The position numbers were made by a program, and so were the translations under genes. The notes under the pieces are model-generated. The model ran no database searches. It saw nothing but the letters and a program-made list of their open reading frames with translations, and was not told the origin of the DNA. From Isosphaeraceae bacterium (GTDB lineage: Bacteria > Planctomycetota > Planctomycetia > Isosphaerales > Isosphaeraceae), in the NCBI GenBank assembly GCA_025356435.1, contig JANXSY010000078.1, forward strand, positions 1 through 64,000: a stretch of 64,000 nt of DNA, read 5' to 3'. Positions within the stretch are counted from its first letter, which is position 1. Each line of letters begins with the position of its first letter. Positions 18,933 through 28,537 of the stretch are shown piece after piece.

Positions 18933-19961
18933 TCAACGTCCCGCGTAGAGCGCATCGACTTCAATCGCTGGCTCAGCCGGTTCGCGATAGCCGTCGGGAT
19001 GGGTCCGCCGCCATCTCCAGGCCGAGCCGACGATCTGGCGGATGTCCGTGTATCTTGGCGACCAACCGAGCTGCCTCATCGCCCGCTGCGGGCAGGCGAT
19101 GAGGACGCCGGGGTCGCCGGGGCGGCGATCGACGATCTCGTGATTGATCGGGAAGCCGACCGCCTCCTCGCAGGCGCGAAGCACTTCGAGGACCGTGACC
19201 CCGGTGCCCGAGCCAAGGTTGAAGGCCCGGCCCATGCCCGGTTCCAGGCTCTCGACGGCCAGCTCATGCGCCTGGGCGAGGTCGTCGACGTGGATGTAGT
19301 CGCGGACGCAGGTGCCGTCCTGGGTCTCGAAATCGTCGCCGAAGATCAGCAGTCGCGGACGTCTGCCAACGGCGACCGCCAGGGCGAGCGGGATCAGGTG
19401 GCTCTCGTCGCGACGGTCTTCACCGTGCTCGCCGTCGATGTCGGCCCCCGAGGCGTTGAAGTAGCGGAAGATCGTGTAGCCCATCCCATAGGCTTTCGCA
19501 TAATCTTTGATGAGCCATTCGGCGGCGAGCTTGGTCGATCCATACGGCACCTGCGGGGTCTGCGGCGCGTCCTCGGTCATCGGCATCCGGGCGTGGAACC
19601 CATAGGTCGCGGCCGTGCTGCTGAAGATGATCCGCCGGACCCCGGAACGCCTCATGGCGTCGAGCACACCCTTCGTGCCGAGTACGTTCGACCGATAATA
19701 GAACTCGGGGTTTTTGATCGACTCAGGGACCGAGGCCGCCGCCGCGAAGTGGAGCACGGCGTCGATCCGCTCTGACCGCATGCAGTCGGCCATCGCGTCG
19801 ACGTCGGCGATGTCTCCGACGACGAGTCGACCGCCCGGCACCGACCCGCGATTCCCCTCGATGAGGTTATCATAAGCGATGGCGTTGTGGCCGTTTTTGA
19901 GCAGGTGGCGGAGACAGGCGCTGCCGACATAACCCGCGCCGCCGGTGAGGAAGAGATTCAT
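18933..19961 (-). CDS. galE: UDP-glucose 4-epimerase GalE
   Basis: 342 residues, the normal length. It interconverts UDP-glucose and UDP-galactose for polysaccharide synthesis. The NAD-binding motif FLTGGAGYVGSACL is at the start. The catalytic SSTAATYG segment and YGSTK (the YxxxK pair, near residue 147) follow, then RYFNASGADIDGEHGEDRRD and VRDYIHVDDLAQAH, all diagnostic for GalE. Its ATG overlaps the stop of the upstream hddC-gmhB fusion as ATGA. It is the last gene of the minus-strand half of the polysaccharide locus. Confidence 0.93.
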   Translation of the reverse strand: MNLFLTGGAGYVGSACLRHLLKNGHNAIAYDNLIEGNRGSVPGGRLVVGDIADVDAMADCMRSERIDAVLHFAAAASVPESIKNPEFYYRSNVLGTKGVLDAMRRSGVRRIIFSSTAATYGFHARMPMTEDAPQTPQVPYGSTKLAAEWLIKDYAKAYGMGYTIFRYFNASGADIDGEHGEDRRDESHLIPLALAVAVGRRPRLLIFGDDFETQDGTCVRDYIHVDDLAQAHELAVESLEPGMGRAFNLGSGTGVTVLEVLRACEEAVGFPINHEIVDRRPGDPGVLIACPQRAMRQLGWSPRYTDIRQIVGSAWRWRRTHPDGYREPAEPAIEVDALYAGR

Positions 19962-21274
19962 CGATGAGACTCCATAAGCAAACTCGTATCGTGTGGCGCC
20001 GCGACCGTCGCCAGGATCCTATCAACGGCCTCGGGAAGATCAGATGCGACCTCGAAGGGCGGGCTGCCCCCCTCGGAATGTCGGCGGGATTCGGGACCTG
20101 AGAGGACGAGGATGCTCCCGCGACATCCCGCGTTCCGACCGGCCCGCACGTCGCTAATCATGTCGCCAACCATCCACGATCTGCCGAGGTCAAGGTGGTG
20201 CTCGTCGGCCGCCCTCAGCAACATCCCGGGACCGGGCTTGCGGTCTGGATGCTCGATCAGGGTACGGTCGCCGCCCGAACCGGTAACGGGACAGTGATAG
20301 ATAGCGTCCAGCACCGCGCCTTCCTCAGCGAGCTGGCGGTTCATCTCCCGGTGAATCGACTCTAGGTCCGTTTCGGTGATAAGGCCAAGGCCGATCGCCG
20401 ATTGATTCGTCACCACGACGCACGCGAAGCCCGCATCCTTGATCCGACGGACCGCCTCGGCCCCGCCCGGCACGAGACGCACCTGCGCGGGGTCGGAGAG
20501 GTAATGAACGTGCTCGATCAGCGTGCCGTCGCGATCGAGGAAAACGGCGGGACGACGTTTTCGACCCGTCGATCGGTATCTTTGCTCGGCCTCCGCCAGA
20601 GCTTCGTGCGTGCCGATATCGCGGTGATAGCCGTCATAGTGCCAGCCCCGCATCCGTCCGACGAACCTCGGCAAGACGTCTCTGCCCAGGTCAAAAGCCC
20701 CTGACGACGCCATCTCACGATAGGCGTCAGGGCTGACGATATAGATCCCGCCGTTAGCGAGATCGCCGCGCGGCTGCCTCGGCTTCTCTTCGAACGAGAC
20801 GACCCGTCCCGCCCCATCCAGTTCGACGATTCCGCACGCTTCAGGTACCGGGGCGCGAAACAAGAGGATCGTGAACGGGTCGTCATGACTCCGGTGGAAG
20901 GCCAGCATTTCCGACAGGTTGACATCACTGAGATTGTCGGCATAGACCAGAATGATCTCAGTGGCGTCGTCCGCGAAGTGGAGATTCGCCGCGACGGTGC
21001 CGGCCGATCCAAGCAACGTCGGCTCATAACACTCGGTGACGTTTAGTCGTCCACAATCATTGACGCCTTGGATGAAAGCCCGCACCTGCCCGGCATGGGC
21101 GTGCGTGTTGACCCTCGCCTCAGAGACCCCCGCCTCGAACAAGGTGTCGACCCAGTAGTCGAGCAGGGGCCGCCCTGCGATCGTGACCAGGCATTTCGGC
21201 AGTCGATCTGTGAGCGGTTTCAACCGCGTTCCCAGTCCGGCGGCCAGCACGAGAGCTTTCACGTTCGATGTCAC
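19958..21274 (-). CDS. hddC: Fused heptose-1-phosphate nucleotidyltransferase and HAD heptose bisphosphatase
   Basis: 438 residues in two domains. Residues 1-235 are a sugar-phosphate nucleotidyltransferase (VLAAGLGTRLKPLTDRLPK, LVYADNLSD, VSFEEKP). Residues about 240-420 are a HAD-IIIA phosphatase of the GmhB type (AVFLDRDGTLIEHVHYLSDP, VVVTNQSAIGLG, MVGDMISDVRAG). With hddA next door this matches the GDP-D-glycero-alpha-D-manno-heptose pathway: GmhB removes the C7 phosphate and HddC adds GMP. The zinc-loop cysteines usual in GmhB are absent after YHCPVTGSGGD. Activity on another sugar 1-phosphate remains possible. Confidence 0.8.
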   Translation of the reverse strand: MTSNVKALVLAAGLGTRLKPLTDRLPKCLVTIAGRPLLDYWVDTLFEAGVSEARVNTHAHAGQVRAFIQGVNDCGRLNVTECYEPTLLGSAGTVAANLHFADDATEIILVYADNLSDVNLSEMLAFHRSHDDPFTILLFRAPVPEACGIVELDGAGRVVSFEEKPRQPRGDLANGGIYIVSPDAYREMASSGAFDLGRDVLPRFVGRMRGWHYDGYHRDIGTHEALAEAEQRYRSTGRKRRPAVFLDRDGTLIEHVHYLSDPAQVRLVPGGAEAVRRIKDAGFACVVVTNQSAIGLGLITETDLESIHREMNRQLAEEGAVLDAIYHCPVTGSGGDRTLIEHPDRKPGPGMLLRAADEHHLDLGRSWMVGDMISDVRAGRNAGCRGSILVLSGPESRRHSEGGSPPFEVASDLPEAVDRILATVAAPHDTSLLMESHR

Positions 21275-21290
21275 GATCGGGCTCCGTCGC

Positions 21291-22265
21291 TCAGTGGTTC
21301 AGATAGATCACCCGGCTGCCGTTGCGTTCGATCTTGAACTCCATCCGACGAGGCCGCCCGAGCGCCTCTTCGATCACCCGATGGCGGTCGGGTGGGGCCA
21401 TGAGCAGGAGGAATCCACCGCCGCCGGCACCGAGCAGCTTGCCGCCCTGGGCTCCTGCCCGACGCGCGATCTTGTACCACTCATCAACCTTGTCATTCGA
21501 GATCCCGCAGCCGATCGATCGCTTCAGTTCCCAGCCCGCGTGCAGGAGTCTGGCGAACTCGTCGAGGCCACCGGAGCCGGCAAGGGCCTTCCGCATCTCG
21601 TCGGCCAGGTCACGCATCCGGCCGAGCGTCCGCCGATGAGTGGCCGTCGCGTCGCCCTGCTTCTGGAGAATCCCGTTCGCGTCGCGTGTCTTCTCGGTGT
21701 AGATAAGCATCACCCTGCGCTCGAGTTCGGCGAGGGTGTCAGACGGACAGGCGACAGGCTCAACGTCAACCGAATCGTCGGGATGGAACCGGATATAGTT
21801 CAGCCCGCCGAAAGCCGCTGCATATTGATCCTGCCTGCCAATCGGCTTCTTCAACACGTCCATTTCGATCCGGCACGCCTCGCGGGCCAAGCGATCGGGT
21901 GCGACGATCCGTCCTCGATAGCCGTGAAACGCCGTGAGCAGGCCCGTCGTCAGGCTGCTGCTCGAACCCATGCCGGTGCCGGCGGGAACATCGCCGATCG
22001 TGGTAATTTCGAGGGGTTCGTCGATCTCGGTCAGTCGCAACGATTCTCGTACAAGTTCGTGATCAATTTCGTCGATGTGCGTCACCGTCTCGGTCTTCGA
22101 GTACGCGACACGGATATTCGGTTCGAAGCGGCGGTGAACGGTGACATACATATGCCGACTGATCGCCGTACTGAGAACGGCCCCATACTCCTCGCGATAG
22201 AACGCGGGCAGGTCGGTCCCGCCCCCCGCGAAGCTGACGCGGTAGGGAGTCTGTGAGATAATCAT
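21291..22265 (-). CDS. hddA: D-glycero-alpha-D-manno-heptose 7-phosphate kinase (GHMP kinase) HddA
   Basis: About 324 residues. The N terminus IISQTPYRVSFAGGGTDLPAF and the GHMP ATP loop PAGTGMGSSSSLTTGLL are characteristic of HddA, with GGKLLGAGGGGFLLL near the C terminus. The enzyme phosphorylates heptose 7-phosphate at C1. The ATG at 22265 is used instead of a TTG upstream because it overlaps the previous stop as ATGA and has GAGG at good spacing. It lies 16 bases before the hddC-gmhB fusion. GmhA, which would make the substrate from sedoheptulose 7-phosphate, is not in this window. Confidence 0.88.
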   Translation of the reverse strand: MIISQTPYRVSFAGGGTDLPAFYREEYGAVLSTAISRHMYVTVHRRFEPNIRVAYSKTETVTHIDEIDHELVRESLRLTEIDEPLEITTIGDVPAGTGMGSSSSLTTGLLTAFHGYRGRIVAPDRLAREACRIEMDVLKKPIGRQDQYAAAFGGLNYIRFHPDDSVDVEPVACPSDTLAELERRVMLIYTEKTRDANGILQKQGDATATHRRTLGRMRDLADEMRKALAGSGGLDEFARLLHAGWELKRSIGCGISNDKVDEWYKIARRAGAQGGKLLGAGGGGFLLLMAPPDRHRVIEEALGRPRRMEFKIERNGSRVIYLNH

Positions 22266-23503
22266 ACAGCGACCTCGCAATGAGTCGAGGGAACGGTAGC
22301 GGGGCTGAGCTTGGCGCGAAAGAGTTCGGCGAGCGGTTCCAGGCAGTCGTCGATCTGAAACACGCGTTCGATCCGGTCGCGACCGCCTCGCGCCAGGCGC
22401 TCTGAGAGCCGGGGATCGCGGAGCATTCGCTCCATCTCGTTGGCAAGTCCGCCCGCGTCACCCGGGGCGACGAGAAGTCCTGACTCGTCGTGTTCGATAA
22501 GGTCAGGGATGCCGACGAGTCGCGTCGAGATCGAAGGGATTCCGCAGGCCATCGCTTCCATCAAGGTCCGGGGGATGCCGTCGACGTCGTTGTCACGCGA
22601 CCAGACGCAGGGCTGGGCGAAGATCGCCCCCGAAGCGAGGAAGTCGGGCAGTTCAACCTGGAGGAGCGGGCGGCCGGTGATCGTGACGCAGTCGGTCAAC
22701 CCCAGGCGATCGACCTGTTCGCGGAGCGAGACTTCGAGCGGGCCGTCTCCGGCGATGACGCAATCGAAATCGAGCCCACGGTCGGCGAGGGTTCGGCAGG
22801 CGTCGATCAGAAACGCAAACCCCTTCTTCTCGACCAGACGGCCGACCGAGAGGATGCGCGGCCGTCCGGGCTTCCTCGGTCGAAACGCGAACTGATCGAC
22901 GTCGATACCGCAATAGACAATGTGCAACTGTTCGTCGCGTGCGCCCACGGTCTTGTAGAAGTCGCGGTGGAAGTTCGAGATGCAGACAATGAAGTCAGCG
23001 CGGCGGACCTTGTCCTCAAGTGCGGCGCGCTCGCGGAAGAGGTCGACGGCATGTCCGGTGAAGCTGAACGGGACGCCGAGCAGCCAGGCCCCATACATCC
23101 CGACCGTCCCTGACGACTGAATCCACTGGGCATGGATCAGATCAACGTCTTGGCCCCTGAGACCCCTCGCCCAGTGGCACGCGACAATCGCGTGGGCGAT
23201 CCCCGCTGCCCGGACGCGGAACGACTCGCGCTTGCCGAAGAGGGCGTTGAGCATCACCGCGAAGACACGATGGCCAAACAGAAACGGGGCCATGACGATC
23301 GACCACGCCAGCCCCGCCGCCGGCAAGGGGTAGATCAGCCGCGTCGCCCGATTGAGGGCAGAGCACCAAGATGACGTGAAGAAGTTCTGATGCGGCGGTC
23401 TTAGAGAGTGGAGCATGAAAGGGATGCCCTTCCGCTCCATGACTTCTAGCTCGGCCGCCACCCAGGCGTTACCGATACCATTGGTACTGATATAGTGAAT
23501 CAC
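22262..23503 (-). CDS. Glycosyltransferase family 4
   Basis: About 413 residues, GT-B fold. The C-terminal donor half has ILSVGRLVEKKGFAFLIDAC, VIAGDGPLEVSLRE and the GT4 signature DGIPRTLMEAMACGIPSIST. The acceptor half contains DLIHAQWIQSSGTVG and FTGHAVDLF. The start is uncertain: GTG at 23503 leaves 13 bases after the previous gene with GAGG 11 bases upstream, while an ATG at 23542 would overlap that gene. It presumably adds a sugar to the lipid-linked repeat unit at the cytoplasmic membrane face; donor and linkage cannot be told. Confidence 0.88.
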   Translation of the reverse strand: MIHYISTNGIGNAWVAAELEVMERKGIPFMLHSLRPPHQNFFTSSWCSALNRATRLIYPLPAAGLAWSIVMAPFLFGHRVFAVMLNALFGKRESFRVRAAGIAHAIVACHWARGLRGQDVDLIHAQWIQSSGTVGMYGAWLLGVPFSFTGHAVDLFRERAALEDKVRRADFIVCISNFHRDFYKTVGARDEQLHIVYCGIDVDQFAFRPRKPGRPRILSVGRLVEKKGFAFLIDACRTLADRGLDFDCVIAGDGPLEVSLREQVDRLGLTDCVTITGRPLLQVELPDFLASGAIFAQPCVWSRDNDVDGIPRTLMEAMACGIPSISTRLVGIPDLIEHDESGLLVAPGDAGGLANEMERMLRDPRLSERLARGGRDRIERVFQIDDCLEPLAELFRAKLSPATVPSTHCEVAV

Positions 23504-23516
23504 GAGCGTGATAACC

Positions 23517-24683
23517 TCAAGATGTCGTCCCTGCCATCGCATGATCGGCTGCGGGAACACCCCGGCGATCGGAGAGCAGACCTTCGATGAACTCGCGGTA
23601 AAGCGCCGCCTGCCGTCGCCAGGTCCAGTCGCTCGCGACTCGGGCGCGTGCCGCGCGGCCGTATCGGTTCTTGGATTCGGGCCGGATCGCAATGCGGAGT
23701 GACGTCGCGACCGCGTCGAGGTCGGAAGTGTCGGCATACAGCGCCGTGTCGCCGAGTATCCAGCGTGGGATTGGTCCGTCGTGGGCGACGACCGCCAGTC
23801 CGGTGCTCGCGGCTTCGAGATAGACAATGCCGAACGGTTCGTCCTGGCTCATGTGCAGCAGCACGTCAGCGCGGCGATAGATCGACGCCATTCGCTCGCG
23901 GGGTACACTGCCAAGCATCAGATAACGGCCCGGCAACGCCTCGTCCGCCAGCCTCGCAATGGACTGGCGATCAGGGCCGTCACCGACCATGATCATGAAC
24001 GCATTGGGCACTCGCGCCACCGCCCTAACTCCGTCGGCCACACGCTTCGATGCGACCAGGGCGCTAGCCATGAGGACGATCGGCCGGTCGATGGGGATTC
24101 GGGGATCATCAAAGATGTCCGCCCCCAATAGCGTCGGCTTGAAGACGTCGGGGTCGACCCCATTCGGGATCAGGGCCGACGGGTAGCGATCGCGGTTGGC
24201 TTCGTAATGTTCGGGGTTGGTACAGATCAGGCCGTCGCAACGGAACGCGCGGAACTCGCGATTGATCCGGCGGCAGGGCCAGTCTCCGTTCTGGGTCACG
24301 AAGACGCGCAGCGGGCCATCCGGCTGACCTGTCGCACGGAGGAACCAATTCACGAATGGATAGGAGCAACCGATGACCGCGTCGAAGTCGCGTGGGCGAA
24401 ACTTCCGGCTCGCGGCCAGACTGAGAACGTAGGTCAACTCCTCATAGTGGGTCTCGCCGCGCAGGCAGGGCAGGCTCGGCCAGCCTTCGAACCGTTCGCG
24501 GGGGACGCACGCGACCGAGTGAATCGTCAGGCCGTTGACACCCTCTCGGCCCGATCCAAACAATTCAACGTGGACCCCGCGATCCTCGGCAAGTCCGCGA
24601 GCGATCTCGATAAAAGCGGTTTCCGCCCCTCGCTGTACGCGGCCGAGACCGGGCAAGATCATGGCGACTCGGAGTGATGGCAT
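23517..24683 (-). CDS. Glycosyltransferase family 4
   Basis: 388 residues. The N terminus RVAMILPGLGRVQRGAETAF is a GT-B acceptor domain with the usual Gly-rich loop. The C-terminal domain shows LIPNGVDPDVF, MVGDGPDRQSIARL and the donor-binding DEPFGIVYLEAASTGLAVVA. GGAAGG lies six bases before the ATG. It follows the flippase gene after a 98-base gap with no recognised site and is closely followed by a second GT4. It is part of the repeat-unit assembly set; sugar specificity is unknown. Confidence 0.9.
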   Translation of the reverse strand: MPSLRVAMILPGLGRVQRGAETAFIEIARGLAEDRGVHVELFGSGREGVNGLTIHSVACVPRERFEGWPSLPCLRGETHYEELTYVLSLAASRKFRPRDFDAVIGCSYPFVNWFLRATGQPDGPLRVFVTQNGDWPCRRINREFRAFRCDGLICTNPEHYEANRDRYPSALIPNGVDPDVFKPTLLGADIFDDPRIPIDRPIVLMASALVASKRVADGVRAVARVPNAFMIMVGDGPDRQSIARLADEALPGRYLMLGSVPRERMASIYRRADVLLHMSQDEPFGIVYLEAASTGLAVVAHDGPIPRWILGDTALYADTSDLDAVATSLRIAIRPESKNRYGRAARARVASDWTWRRQAALYREFIEGLLSDRRGVPAADHAMAGTTS

Positions 24684-24781
24684 CGGTGCCTTCCGTGACG
24701 ATTAACGAACGGCTGAGACCTGCAATATCTGGAGGCTAGGTCATGGTTTCCAGCTCGTCCAAGAAATCCGCAAACCCACTA

Positions 24782-26119
24782 CTATCGACCGACTTCGGTG
24801 CACATCGCGGCGAGGCCTAGAGCCATCCATCCGAGGGTAATCAAGAAGGGCGTGAGGCTGCGAACCCCGCGACGTTCCAATAAAAGTGTCTGGACGGCAG
24901 TGAGGACCGTCGTCGAGATCAGTCCGGCCACGGCCAGCCCCTCGACCCCTCGCCATCGCGCCAGGGGAAAGAGGATGATGACTTGAACGATCATCGCCGC
25001 GAGATAGGCACGCGTGCCGAGCCTGACTTGAGCTGTCGCGAGCAGGTATTGGAACTGGACCTGTCCGAGCCCACGGACCATGAGCCGGGCCGCCATGATG
25101 CCGAAGACGATCCGTGCCCCGGCATAGCGGCGGTCGTAAAGCAGGCCGATGACGTGCGGCGCGAGGACGACCCCCAAGGCCATCAGCGGCATCATCAACA
25201 CGGCAACTTTCCGTGATATCACCGCGTGCACCTTGACCTGTTCGTCAGGGTCGGATTGCCGCGAGAGCAGGGAGAAATAGACGTCGCAGGCCCGGGTCAT
25301 CAGACCCTCGGCGACGGCGGCGAGGTTCCAGGCGACGGCGTAGTAACCCATCTCACGCTCGCCGACGAGCTTCAAGCCGAGCAGACGATCGAGATTCAAC
25401 CAGATCGCCATGACCACCGTGTTCATGAAGACCTGCCGACCGAGGTGCGCGATTTCACGCGCTGCGGCGCGATCCCAAAGTCGGCTCGGGACGACTGGGC
25501 AGAGCCGATAGGAGACCAACGCCCCGGCGAGCGCACCCGCGAGCGTTCCGGCGACAATTGACCAGATCGAGCGGGTCGACCAGGCGAGGGTCAGGCTCAC
25601 GGCGGTCGCCACGAGGGTCTGCGTCACCTCGTCCCAGAACAGACTCCGATAGTTCATCGCTCGTCTCAGGAGCGGCATCCCGGGGCTGCGCAGGGCCATG
25701 ATCGCGGGCCGAAGCGCCAGCGCCGCAAGTACCAGGAAGAGGGCCGGCTGGCCATATGCCTTCGCCAGCGGCCACGAGAGGGCCGCCGCGACCGCCGAGA
25801 GAGCCAGCCCACGCCAGAGGCCCATCCACCATCCTGTGCTCAGATAGGCGAACGTTCCCCCGTCTGGATGGCGGACCAGCGCGGGCTGGACGCCTAGGTC
25901 GGAGAGCCATTCCAGGGTCGTGACCACGGCCATCGCCGTACCGAACAGGCCATACGCCTCGGGCACGAGCAGGCGAGTGAGGAGAAGGTTGCTGCCCAGG
26001 CGGATTACCATACCGAAGAGTTGCGCCAGGCTCGCCCAGCCGATACCGTGCCAGCCGGCGCGATGCGCGGACGAGGTCTGCGAAGTCGCAACGGCATTTC
26101 GATCGAGCACGAAACTCAT
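24782..26119 (-). CDS. Wzx-type polysaccharide flippase (MATE/MOP superfamily)
   Basis: 445 residues with about 12-14 hydrophobic helices across the whole length. The segment WHGIGWASLAQLFGMVIRLG, then TRLLVPEAYGLFGTAM, is typical of the polysaccharide-transport MOP family, which moves lipid-linked repeat units across the cytoplasmic membrane. Basic residues cluster on presumed cytoplasmic loops. Its ATG overlaps the stop of the GT2 gene upstream as ATGA. Together with the Wzy-like protein and a co-polymerase in the plus-strand half it gives a Wzx/Wzy-type assembly line. Confidence 0.87.
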   Translation of the reverse strand: MSFVLDRNAVATSQTSSAHRAGWHGIGWASLAQLFGMVIRLGSNLLLTRLLVPEAYGLFGTAMAVVTTLEWLSDLGVQPALVRHPDGGTFAYLSTGWWMGLWRGLALSAVAAALSWPLAKAYGQPALFLVLAALALRPAIMALRSPGMPLLRRAMNYRSLFWDEVTQTLVATAVSLTLAWSTRSIWSIVAGTLAGALAGALVSYRLCPVVPSRLWDRAAAREIAHLGRQVFMNTVVMAIWLNLDRLLGLKLVGEREMGYYAVAWNLAAVAEGLMTRACDVYFSLLSRQSDPDEQVKVHAVISRKVAVLMMPLMALGVVLAPHVIGLLYDRRYAGARIVFGIMAARLMVRGLGQVQFQYLLATAQVRLGTRAYLAAMIVQVIILFPLARWRGVEGLAVAGLISTTVLTAVQTLLLERRGVRSLTPFLITLGWMALGLAAMCTEVGR

Positions 26120-27081
26120 CGGTCGGCATGCCTCATTGATAACGAAGATGGGGCAATCGACGCCGCGACCTCTCCGACCCCATGACGACGAGGCTTGCCA
26201 ATCAGGCGGCGTTGAATCTCATTGATCTGCCAACGATGGAGGAACTTGCGAAAGCCCGGCTCTTCATAACGTTCGATCCCGCTAGCCCAGGCACGCAAAT
26301 AGCCGATGAGGATGCATAGGCCTCCCAGCAACCAGGGCCTCTCAAAAGTGCGATAGGCAGCGATCCCGAGGAGATAGAGCGGGTGTGTCCCCATAAAATA
26401 TTGGCCTCGACCCCAACGAATCCGGCCGTGATAGATGCTCTTGAATGACGAGCCCATGAGCCTCAAGTGGAGGATCGCCACCTCAGGCTCGTCAATGCTA
26501 ACGGCCTCCCAGCCGAGCATCCGGCAGCGGTGGCAGTCGATGCCGTCCCACATGACCTCGCGGACGAACCCGCCGATCTCTTCAAAGCACTCTCGCCGGA
26601 AGAGCTTCGCGACCCCGTGCGAGAACTCGTCGCCCGTCCGTTCGCGAACGAACTTGTCGCCGACGGGCACGAACGTCTTGCCGCTCGCCGTCCCTAGCCT
26701 GGGTCTAGCGGCGAACCGGCGGAGGAGCGTGGCGAAATAGCCGGGCCGGAATTCGAGGTCGCCATCGAGCTTGCAGACGAAATCGAAATCGCTGAGGCTG
26801 ACGCAGGCCAGCCCGTCATAAAAGGCCTCAACCACGCCTGGCCCGACCCGCCTCGTAGGCGTGCCGACCCGATGCACGACCTTGATCCAGTCGTGCTCGA
26901 ACGCGGCGGCAGCGGCGATCTCTCCGGTCCTGTCGGTGCTTCCGTCGTCGACGATGATCCAGAGGGCGGGACGCATTGTTTGTGAGATCATGCTTTGAAT
27001 AGTAAAGCGCAGGTATTTCTCTTCGTTCTTGACGGGCGAAACGACCAGCAGTCGGGGTTTTCGTGGTTCGTTACATTTCAT
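26116..27081 (-). CDS. Glycosyltransferase family 2
   Basis: About 321 residues. The GT-A fold is shown by LLVVSPVKNEEKYLRFTIQS, WIIVDDGSTDRTGEIA, and the DXD-type metal site FVCKLDGDLEF near residue 110. The C-terminal part has one hydrophobic segment (WLLGGLCILIGYLRAW), so the protein is probably membrane-associated. The ATG at 27081 overlaps the Wzy-like gene's stop as ATGA with GAGAG just upstream; a longer frame upstream lies within that gene and is not used. Sugar donor unknown. Confidence 0.9.
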   Translation of the reverse strand: MKCNEPRKPRLLVVSPVKNEEKYLRFTIQSMISQTMRPALWIIVDDGSTDRTGEIAAAAAFEHDWIKVVHRVGTPTRRVGPGVVEAFYDGLACVSLSDFDFVCKLDGDLEFRPGYFATLLRRFAARPRLGTASGKTFVPVGDKFVRERTGDEFSHGVAKLFRRECFEEIGGFVREVMWDGIDCHRCRMLGWEAVSIDEPEVAILHLRLMGSSFKSIYHGRIRWGRGQYFMGTHPLYLLGIAAYRTFERPWLLGGLCILIGYLRAWASGIERYEEPGFRKFLHRWQINEIQRRLIGKPRRHGVGEVAASIAPSSLSMRHADR

Positions 27082-28517
27082 GATGATCTCTCGCCGGTAC
27101 GTTCCGAAGGGTGGCCCGCAACAAGGACAAAACGGGGGAGGGGTGAGGCAACAGGCGGTCCTGAGAGCTCGCGATCGGGGTCCGACTCGGGCCGGGAGGT
27201 CAGCCCCGGCAATCGAGCCGAGACACCTGCGGTGAACAAGAAGGCTGCGCCAAAATCGGGCGAAAACCACGAGGTGAACAGCGTCACCACGAGCATCAGC
27301 ATCGCGCTGAAGAGACCAGCGGCCAGCGGGGCCTGCGCCGTCTTCGCGGACCAGGCGACTCGTAACAAGTTGAACAGCGTGACGACCGTGAGGCCGACGA
27401 ACGGGAAGACGCCCGAGTGGCCGCGCTGGAGATGGAGCATCACATAGGCGCTGTCGATCGAGCCGAATCGCATGGCGAGGCTCTCTTCAAGCTCGACGGC
27501 ACGCATTGCATTTCCATATCCCCATAAACCTGCATTATCGATGTATTCGGCATACGCTTTGAAGAGCAGGATGCGGTGCCGCGTTCCGGTGTATTCTTCC
27601 TCCTCGCCGTTGATGACGATGATCCGGACAGGCTCTTCGCTTTCCTTGGAAATCTTCGCGGAGACATCAAGGATTACCTCCTTCGCCGCGTAGGCCGAGA
27701 GTCCAATCGCGACGCCGAGCAGGGCCAGGCGCACCCGAAGGGCCGGGTTGCGGAGGAAGATCGCGATATAAGTTGTCATCAGGGCCGATAATTGCGGGCC
27801 GCGCGAGACGGTGCCGAAGAGAGCGCCGCCGACCAGCCAGGGGAGGGCACGCCACCATCGCGGACCCAGGTTCGACCGGGCCATCCGCGACGCTTCGAAC
27901 GCCCAAGGGAGGATCAAGACGAGCACCAAGCCCATGAAGATTGGGTGCTCTTGCGCCCCCTGGGCACGCTTCAATCCCATCCGATAGCCTTCCCCCTGTT
28001 CGAGTAGTCCGTAGGTCTTTCCAAGGAGCCTGTTGATCGGGTTGAATTTCAGGACCGACTCGGTCATCGCGTAGATGCACGCGATCAGGCAGACTTTCGC
28101 GAATCGCCGCGTCGCCTCGGGGATGTCGTCGGCCGTGCGAAGGAAGAGTCGGCCGACGACATAGGGCAGGAACCAGATGCGCAAGAGTTCCGGGGCGCTC
28201 ATCGGGCTGAACCGTCCCACTTGGTATTCCGAGACGATGTGCCCAGAGACGAGCAAGACCTCCAACAGATCGGCAAGGACAGGACGGCCGAATCCCATCC
28301 CGCCGGCCCCCGGGCTTGCGATCAGGCCGACGACGGCCATCGCCATTGCGACGGCCCGCAAGTCGACCGTCAGGAAGCCGATCTGGATCCCAACCCAGAA
28401 CGGGCAGAGCAGCAGCGCGACCCACCACGCCGACCAGAAGGCCTCGCGTCCCGAACGACCCGCGATCTGCGAGCCGATCCACGCGACGAGAGGGATTGAG
28501 AGGAGATAGAAATACAC
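27078..28517 (-). CDS. O-antigen ligase / Wzy polymerase-like membrane protein
   Basis: 479 residues from a GTG start, with about 10-12 hydrophobic helices. There is a large loop (residues about 280-350, around EEPVRIIVINGEEEEYTGTRHRILLF) and late motifs such as MLHLQRGHSGVFPFVGL. This matches the general layout of O-antigen ligase/polymerase proteins: short helices with a big periplasmic loop containing Arg/His (GTRHR, RGHSG). Primary sequence is poorly conserved in this group, so polymerase or ligase cannot be separated. Position between glycosyltransferases and the flippase supports polymerisation. Confidence 0.75.
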   Translation of the reverse strand: MYFYLLSIPLVAWIGSQIAGRSGREAFWSAWWVALLLCPFWVGIQIGFLTVDLRAVAMAMAVVGLIASPGAGGMGFGRPVLADLLEVLLVSGHIVSEYQVGRFSPMSAPELLRIWFLPYVVGRLFLRTADDIPEATRRFAKVCLIACIYAMTESVLKFNPINRLLGKTYGLLEQGEGYRMGLKRAQGAQEHPIFMGLVLVLILPWAFEASRMARSNLGPRWWRALPWLVGGALFGTVSRGPQLSALMTTYIAIFLRNPALRVRLALLGVAIGLSAYAAKEVILDVSAKISKESEEPVRIIVINGEEEEYTGTRHRILLFKAYAEYIDNAGLWGYGNAMRAVELEESLAMRFGSIDSAYVMLHLQRGHSGVFPFVGLTVVTLFNLLRVAWSAKTAQAPLAAGLFSAMLMLVVTLFTSWFSPDFGAAFLFTAGVSARLPGLTSRPESDPDRELSGPPVASPLPRFVLVAGHPSERTGERSS

Positions 28518-28537
28518 GTAAACTCTTCGCTCCGTGA

